Shown piece after piece: positions 58,643 through 64,000 of a stretch of DNA of 64,000 nucleotides; position 1 is the stretch's first letter, and every line of letters begins with the position of its first letter. Under the pieces are notes generated by a model. The model was not told where the DNA came from. It did not search any database and saw nothing but the letters and a program-made list of their open reading frames with translations. The position numbers and the translations under genes are program-made. Source of the DNA: Gambelia wislizenii (lineage: Eukaryota; Chordata; Lepidosauria; Squamata; Crotaphytidae); NCBI GenBank assembly GCA_030847615.1, contig JAUMIR010000001.1, forward strand, positions 382,026,687-382,090,686. Direction: 5' to 3'.

Positions 58643-60613
58643 TCAATCAAGTTCCATAATTTGACTAAGTTTACCTTCTTTATCCATACATACAGCCCCG
58701 CCCCCAATTAAAGGGTTAAAATATACATTATCAATAAGAGAAGCCCAATTTACAGGGAGGGGATCTGGCTGTCCAAGTTCGTCAGGCAAAAGAAATCTTC
58801 TTTGAAGCCATTCATCTGAGGACATGGGAGATTTTGTTGGTAAGACGAAATTGTACTCAATAGGGGAAAGATGTTCTTTACTATATTGGATGTTTTCTCC
58901 TTCATGTTGCTTTTTTCCATCTCTATCTCCCTTGGACAGACAACTTCTGTTTGCAGACAGTACTTGTAACGAGTCCCCTGGTAGCTGTATTGCTTTAAGG
59001 GTATCACGCAAGATGGTTAGTTTGTTAATTATTTCTCCCTGAAAGTTAAAAGGAAGGGCTGTAAAAGAGTTTATCAGCGATCTTTCCTCGTCTGTATAAT
59101 GGGCCCTGCATTTTTGCATATCCCTTTCCTTGATGCAAGTATTAGTTGTCTGGGAGTTCTCCAAGTTTATCAGTATTCCAATCATACAGCTCTGGGGGGG
59201 CATTAAAGGTTTTTTAAGGAGGGGGGTGATGACCGTATTCTTAAAATATCTACGTACTTCCATGCCCAGTTCTGTGAATTTAGTTTTTTGTCTATATATA
59301 TGACTGCAAATTTGCTGCTGCTTGAATGTCACTACTGCACGTGCTCGTTAGTAGTTGTAGAAAAGATATTCTATATTTAAAATGTCTGTAGCTTTAATAT
59401 CCAGGCTTAAGTCCCTCCCGATGACCTGTACAAAGTGTACTTTGCGTTGAGTTTGTGTTAGCAAGCCTCTTGGTTTTGGAAAATTTAAAAAGACCAGCTT
59501 TAAATGGTCAAGGACCATGTTCCAATAAAGTGTGGTTTGCTTGATTTCATGTTGATCTGATGAAGGTTGCTTGCAGTCTTGAGCCTTACTCTGTGAGAGT
59601 ACAAATTGCCAAGGGTCCTGATTCATAGTTGGAGAATCTATTTTATCACAAAATGTATCTTTGGGTGAATGAATCTCAGAGTTACATTGGGTAATACGGG
59701 AAAGTGAGTTGCAGTTTTTTTTAGAGCTTTGTGGCTTCTGAAGCATTATAGTATGTTTCTTGGTTGGAGCTTCTGAAGATTCTGGTGTTTGTGATTCTAA
59801 CAGTTTGAAGAGCTTCTGAAAGTTCATTTTACTGTTTTTATTGATTTTATGTGTTACTTTAGTATTCTTCTTTTTCTTCCCCTTTTCCTTGTTGGGCTTG
59901 TTGGATTTACTAGCCCCACTGAGTTTCTTACAGGCTTTTGGTGTTTTTGGAGTTTTTCTGCACTCTACATTGATGTGCTGTGTATTTACACCTTTCTCAC
60001 TTACACTGGGGTGTGTAGATTGAAATCCTACTTGTTCATATCTTTTATGGATTTCTACCAAAGTAACCAAAAGGGTGTAACATTCTGAAAGGAATTTCTT
60101 AATTAATTCCAACTCTTTAATTTCTTCCAAGGTTTGTTTTTCCAGACGCTCAATCAGTTTATCGGTAAGATCTTTTAAATCCACCTTGTGATGATTGATT
60201 AAGGATTCAGCAGTTGTGGTAATTCCATTTTGCTCCGTATAGGCTATTTGCTTGCCATTATTCAAAGTCTGTTCCTTACTAGCTTCCTTACTGCCTGTAA
60301 ATTGCTGCTTGAGGTGCTGAGTTAAACAAGCAGATTGCTCAGCTTCAGCTATTTCCATTGCCAGATCCACAGCAGGCCAACCATCATCATCATTAACAAA
60401 GGTTTCAAGCTTTCTCCAGGGAGATTCTATTGACCAGTCAAGTGGATTATGGCAGGACTTAGCCAAACTTTCAGTAAGTTCAAAGCATTCAGTAAGTTTG
60501 TCTTTAGGGGCGAAAAAGGCAGAGATTTTTGCCTGTTTTTTTCTTTGTGGTAAATCAAACACAGGTGGGGAGGAGATTCCCATAGCCTTGCAGGATTGTC
60601 TTGTAAATACCAT
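58643..60613 (-). pseudogene. LINE ORF1 with one in-frame stop
   Basis: The nucleic-acid-binding accessory protein of the nested LINE. 60613-59348 gives 421 codons starting MVFTRQSCKAMGISSPP. A predicted coiled-coil-like Leu/Glu/Lys stretch (LIERLEKQTLEEIKELELIK) lies near residues 150-185, a very basic region (KGKKKKNTKVTHKINKNSK) near 245-265, and a folded C-terminal part (YWNMVLDHLKLVFLNFPKP and VHFVQVIGRDLSLDIKATDI). After a TAA the same frame continues to 58643 (229 codons from 59332). The full product was therefore probably about 655 residues, and the TAA is a single inactivating change. No match to the CCHC or RRM ORF1 types is certain. Confidence 0.8.
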
Positions 60614-60828
60614 GGTTAAAAACTTGAAAGGGGGAGAGAGAAAGCTGGTTAAGACTCACCACTCTCGCCAAAGATACTCTTAAATTCTTGTAGACAGTGT
60701 TATTTATCCTTGGATATTTCTTATCAGCCAGCTGCAAAATCTCAAAACAAGTGTTGAACTCGGGAGTTCCAGCAAGAGAGACGTTGTTTATGTAGAAGCA
60801 AACCTCACTGACTTCCGGCAGAAAGAAA

Positions 60829-61012
60829 GGAACTGAGGGGTATTAGGCAGGAGCACCTTATAAGGGACCGTTAGGATGGGAGGAGTTACCACCAAAAATG
60901 TATCAAAGCACATTCTGCCTAGTGATTCCAGAAGGTTCCGACGCTCTGCACAGGCACAGGAGTAACCCAGCTGTGTGATTCACAGAGACCACAAAGAAGA
61001 TCTGTTGTTACA
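60829..61012. repeat. DIRS right (5') inverted terminal repeat
   Basis: The reverse complement of the left repeat over nearly its whole length. The ICR complementarity places the true terminus near 61001. Weak similarity continues to about 61012. Confidence 0.88.
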
Positions 61013-62450
61013 AGGGAGTTGTAGGGAATATGTACAACCTGTTCAGGTGTGGGGGTATGCTCAGTCAAAAGTGGATTAGCTTGATATAGCACCATTGTAC
61101 AAGGATTTACATTGCACATTCCTTTGCTGTGAAGAATTTGGAATTAATTAAGTTAGCTATGCATAATGAATATGCAAAGAAATCCCAGGATACAAGAATC
61201 CCTAAAGTATATGAAAACTATTGCTCACCCCAGGATACAGAAGCATCAAAGCAGACTTTACTGCAGCACATTAAGCATGCAGTACTGCTTCTGGAGTCAT
61301 TAATTTGCTCCTTAAGACAAGATCTGAAACAATAGTCCTTTAAAAGTCTAACTCACAGCCGGTAAATGTAATATACCCATCTGTTTGATGTCCTAAAGAT
61401 TAGTAGCTTATTTGCTATCCACCTGAAAGTTAGTAAATCTGTGTGATTTAGTAAGTAAGCCAACTTGGTATATAGAAAATCCACATCCCTATCTAGCTCA
61501 CAGTATCTTGGTGAAATTTGAAAGCCTGTATACTATTTTACTTTGACAGAAAAGACATCAAACAGATGTGTGTTAGAGGTTGCATCCAACTGAAGGAAGG
61601 AAAACCTTTTGATTTAGTGGGGGCTTCCATCCCAGAAGCCTCCCATGCATCCCAAAATCTTATTGGAGGGAATGTACAGGATGAAGGGCAAAGTAATGAA
61701 AAATGTCTTCCTTCTTGTTCTGCTAATGGAATCCCTGGTCAAAGATATTTCTGTCAGCAGAAAGATAACAGATACAAACTACAGTATTGTGCAGTTTAGT
61801 TCCCCTTTTTCACACAGTTGTCTAGTTTCAGACAAGTTAAACACACAGACAAATCAGTATTGCTGAGAAATCAATACAAAACCCAGAATATCCATATATC
61901 ATTGTAAATATCCTATGGATTCGGTCCAATGTTCAAGGTCACCACAGTTCAGTGGCTTGGATTCACTGTTTTACCACTGAAATCAGTAAACCGATCAGCA
62001 GATCAAGGTCTCTAGAAAGGTTGCTGAAATGTTAGAAGAAATGTCTAGCCAACATGCCAAACAAAGCTAGGAACGGACCAAAATGAGAGAATTTGCCAGT
62101 ACAGAAATACTTATTTCTGTGGGTGTAACAGAATGGAACACACCTTGCCTCATAAATCCATATATTTGTTTGGCCTGTGAGGCTTTTTTGGAAAAGAAAC
62201 AAATGAAACTATTTGCACTTTTGAAATGTACACATATGAGAAATGAATACTAATGTCCTTTGATTAATGGAAAAAGGTGCACACAGAAGCACAGATGTAG
62301 AAAACAGTGTAAAAATATGTGGTTATTTTGAAAAAATGCATAAAAACACGTGCATACATTTCTGTGGAGGGAGAAAATAGAAAGGTCTTGGAACCTGATA
62401 AAAAAAATCCCAGGATGAAACAGAAATGCCAGTGAGATTCTGAGTCTTCA
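61013..62450. other. No gene recognised; one small unexplained frame
   Basis: The plus-strand frame 61129-61335 (68 codons, ending KHAVLLLESLICSLRQDLKQ) has an amphipathic look but matches nothing I know and has no clear splice sites. The rest is unrecognised AT-rich sequence. Confidence 0.35.
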
Positions 62451-64000
62451 TGCAAGAATTTTACACATCCATAGTCCATCAAGCCACCTTGTTTTGTTGT
62501 TGTTGTTTTTTACCCAACACCTCTTCTGCCCATTGTCTCAGTATCTTTCCTTGTTTCTTTCATTACTTGCAAGTGCTTTTGATCAAGGCACAATTATTTC
62601 CAAATGATGCTTCCTTAAGATATAACATCAGAGAAACCCAAATTAATGATTGGCTCTACATATCAAACACTTTCAGGTTTTTTCCTTGGGTCATACATCT
62701 CTAATAAAAGTTCTAAAAGTTTTTCTTCTCCATAACACTTCAGAGTGAAGGAGCTCTATATTCTTTTGCATCATGGCATTCAGTGTATAACAAGGAAGCA
62801 GGAAATCTGACTTCATTCTATTGGTAATCGAGTACAGCTGGTTCATGAGACAGACAATGGCCCCTAATAACAGGCAGTAAGAGAGTATTCCACCTACGCC
62901 ACAATTTACTCACTGTAGTGCATGAATAGATAAAACATGGATGAATCTGGTGCTTACAAGCTGCATTGTGAGACTACAATGCACATTTAGCACACTTGTC
63001 TCCAGGTTCAAGAATAATTCTGATTTTCTTTTCTTATTTTGGAGAAATGAACATTTCAATACCACCTTATGGGGAAAAAGGAGAAAAATGTCTTTTTTCA
63101 TGACTGATTACTCATTTCAGTGTATGAAATTCTAAAGCAATAGGTTATTTACTCCTAGACGAATCCTTCTTGATGAAACAGTGAAAGTTTAGTAAAGGGA
63201 CTTGTTGATAAGGGCAGGGTGTGGGTTGTTTTTTTGTTTGTTTGTTTGTTTGTTTTTTTAAAGCATCTGCCAGTTCTGAAGTCCTCAGTGTACCCATTCA
63301 GAATTAAATAGGTTTCAGTAGTTATTCCTGCAAACAAGATGCAAACAGCAGCTCATCAATAAAAATACAATATCCTTCAGATCTTTGTCTTCAGGCTTAT
63401 TCCTCTTGTTATTTAGATAACATATTGGATTTAGCTGGGAGTTTCTGTATCTGTTTCTCTTCTTTAACAAAGTCACCAATGTGAAATTTCTATCACTTGG
63501 GGAAAATATCAGCTTCCTGTTTTTGATTTCCAAAAGCTACTATAAATTCTTTTAATAGTGCTAGTACTGCGAAGTGACATAATAAGCCCATTTCAGTTTC
63601 CAAGCATTCTTCACAGATTTTTTTCTTATGCATGCATGCAGAGGAAGACATTATTCTCCTTTTGCATTTTAAATGTTATGTCTGACCTTTCCTTTTGGAC
63701 AAGAACTCATGCAGTTACCTATTCTCCCTGATAGTCAGTGACCTTTTGAAGTAAAGATGACATATCTCTGTGTGTAGCTATTTATGCATTTTCATTATTT
63801 ATTATTTAAACAGTACCATAATTATGCATGAGGGGTTTTTTTTTTTTGGTTTTTTTTTTAAGTATCTGGGATTTAACAATTGGAAGAGGGCAGGGTGTAA
63901 AAGAAACCAAGATGACAAGGACTGAAGTTGAAGGAGCACAGTTGAGTTATTTCCGGTATCACTTTATGAGTCACTCCAAACAATATCTTTCAATTTACTT
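62451..64000. other. No gene recognised; simple repeats
   Basis: It has a (GTTT)n tract at 63234-63253, poly(T) runs at 63837-63859 and a GTTGTTGTTGTT run near 62496-62507. No coding exon is supported. Confidence 0.45.

Larger units (their letters stand above)
54973..60816 (-). mobile_element. Full-length LINE nested in the DIRS element
   Basis: About 5.84 kb on the minus strand. From the right: a 5' UTR of about 200 bp (60816-60614), ORF1 (60613-58643), ORF2 (58642 to about 55196) and a 3' UTR ending AATAAAGATTTATTTTATTT with four or five ATTTC-type units at 55005-54973. The 12-bp duplication on both sides shows a complete target-primed insertion. Endonuclease, RT and a C-terminal Cys/His motif with a separate ORF1 fit the I/Ingi/Vingi group (Vingi-like LINEs are known from lizards), but the lineage is inferred from general features only. 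Several stops and frameshifts inactivate it. Confidence 0.9.
48661..61001 (-). mobile_element. DIRS-like tyrosine-recombinase retrotransposon (with nested LINE)
   Basis: It has the DIRS layout on the minus strand: gag-like (54758 to about 52462), RT-RNase H (52154-50685), tyrosine recombinase (50575-49224), inverted terminal repeats (about 48662-48864 and 60829-61012), and an internal complementary region at 48947-49036 beside the 3' terminal repeat. No target duplication is seen, as expected for recombinase-mediated integration. Without the nested LINE (54973-60816) and a small insertion at 53657-53900, it measures about 6.2 kb, normal for DIRS. Every ORF carries frameshifts, so the copy is inactive. 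Confidence 0.93.

Overview
The window looks like intergenic or intronic DNA from a squamate reptile, most likely a lizard. Several things point that way: SINEs with the tRNA-plus-RTE (Sauria-type) structure, a 5S-rRNA-derived SINE of the 5S-Sauria kind, several LINE lineages side by side (CR1, L2-like and two other APE-type LINEs), a DIRS-type tyrosine-recombinase retrotransposon, Tigger-like and 3-bp-TSD MITEs, and an old retroviral remnant. I see no bacterial-style operons, CRISPR array, rRNA gene or tRNA gene. The species cannot be settled from this sequence.

Layout. 1-330 is a diverged tandem repeat. 2.4-4.5 kb holds two CR1 fragments, the older one split by a hairpin MITE. 5.8-9.9 kb has a tRNA-derived SINE, two Tigger-like MITEs and a LINE tail. 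11.3-13.6 kb has an antisense L2-like LINE and a probable solo LTR split by a SINE. 14-21 kb is mostly unrecognised, with a (GAAA)n tract and a purine-rich block. Two short exon-like coding segments on the minus strand (23581-23507 and 21566-21408) read as one coiled-coil-type protein. They are the only good evidence for a host gene, so much of the window may be its introns.

27.0-30.6 kb is an endogenous retrovirus remnant with protease and RT fragments. 32.2-33.4 kb and 42.2-46.2 kb are two closely related copies of one LINE. The second is nearly intact, with a 953-codon ORF. The first keeps both ends but lacks about 2.7 kb of the middle. 35.9-36.5 kb is a minisatellite. Hairpin MITEs of one family lie at 4.0, 40.9 and 46.5 kb.

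48.66-61.0 kb is a DIRS-like element on the minus strand, with gag-like, RT, RNase H and tyrosine recombinase remnants, inverted terminal repeats and an internal complementary region matching both termini. A full-length LINE of about 5.84 kb (54973-60816) is nested in its 5' leader and bounded by a 12-bp target duplication. 61-64 kb is mostly unrecognised.

The points most worth following up are the internally deleted LINE copy, the TGA shared by both LINE copies just before a conserved zinc-finger-like tail, the within-copy match of the hairpin MITE arms, the intact DIRS terminal architecture, and the two exons.
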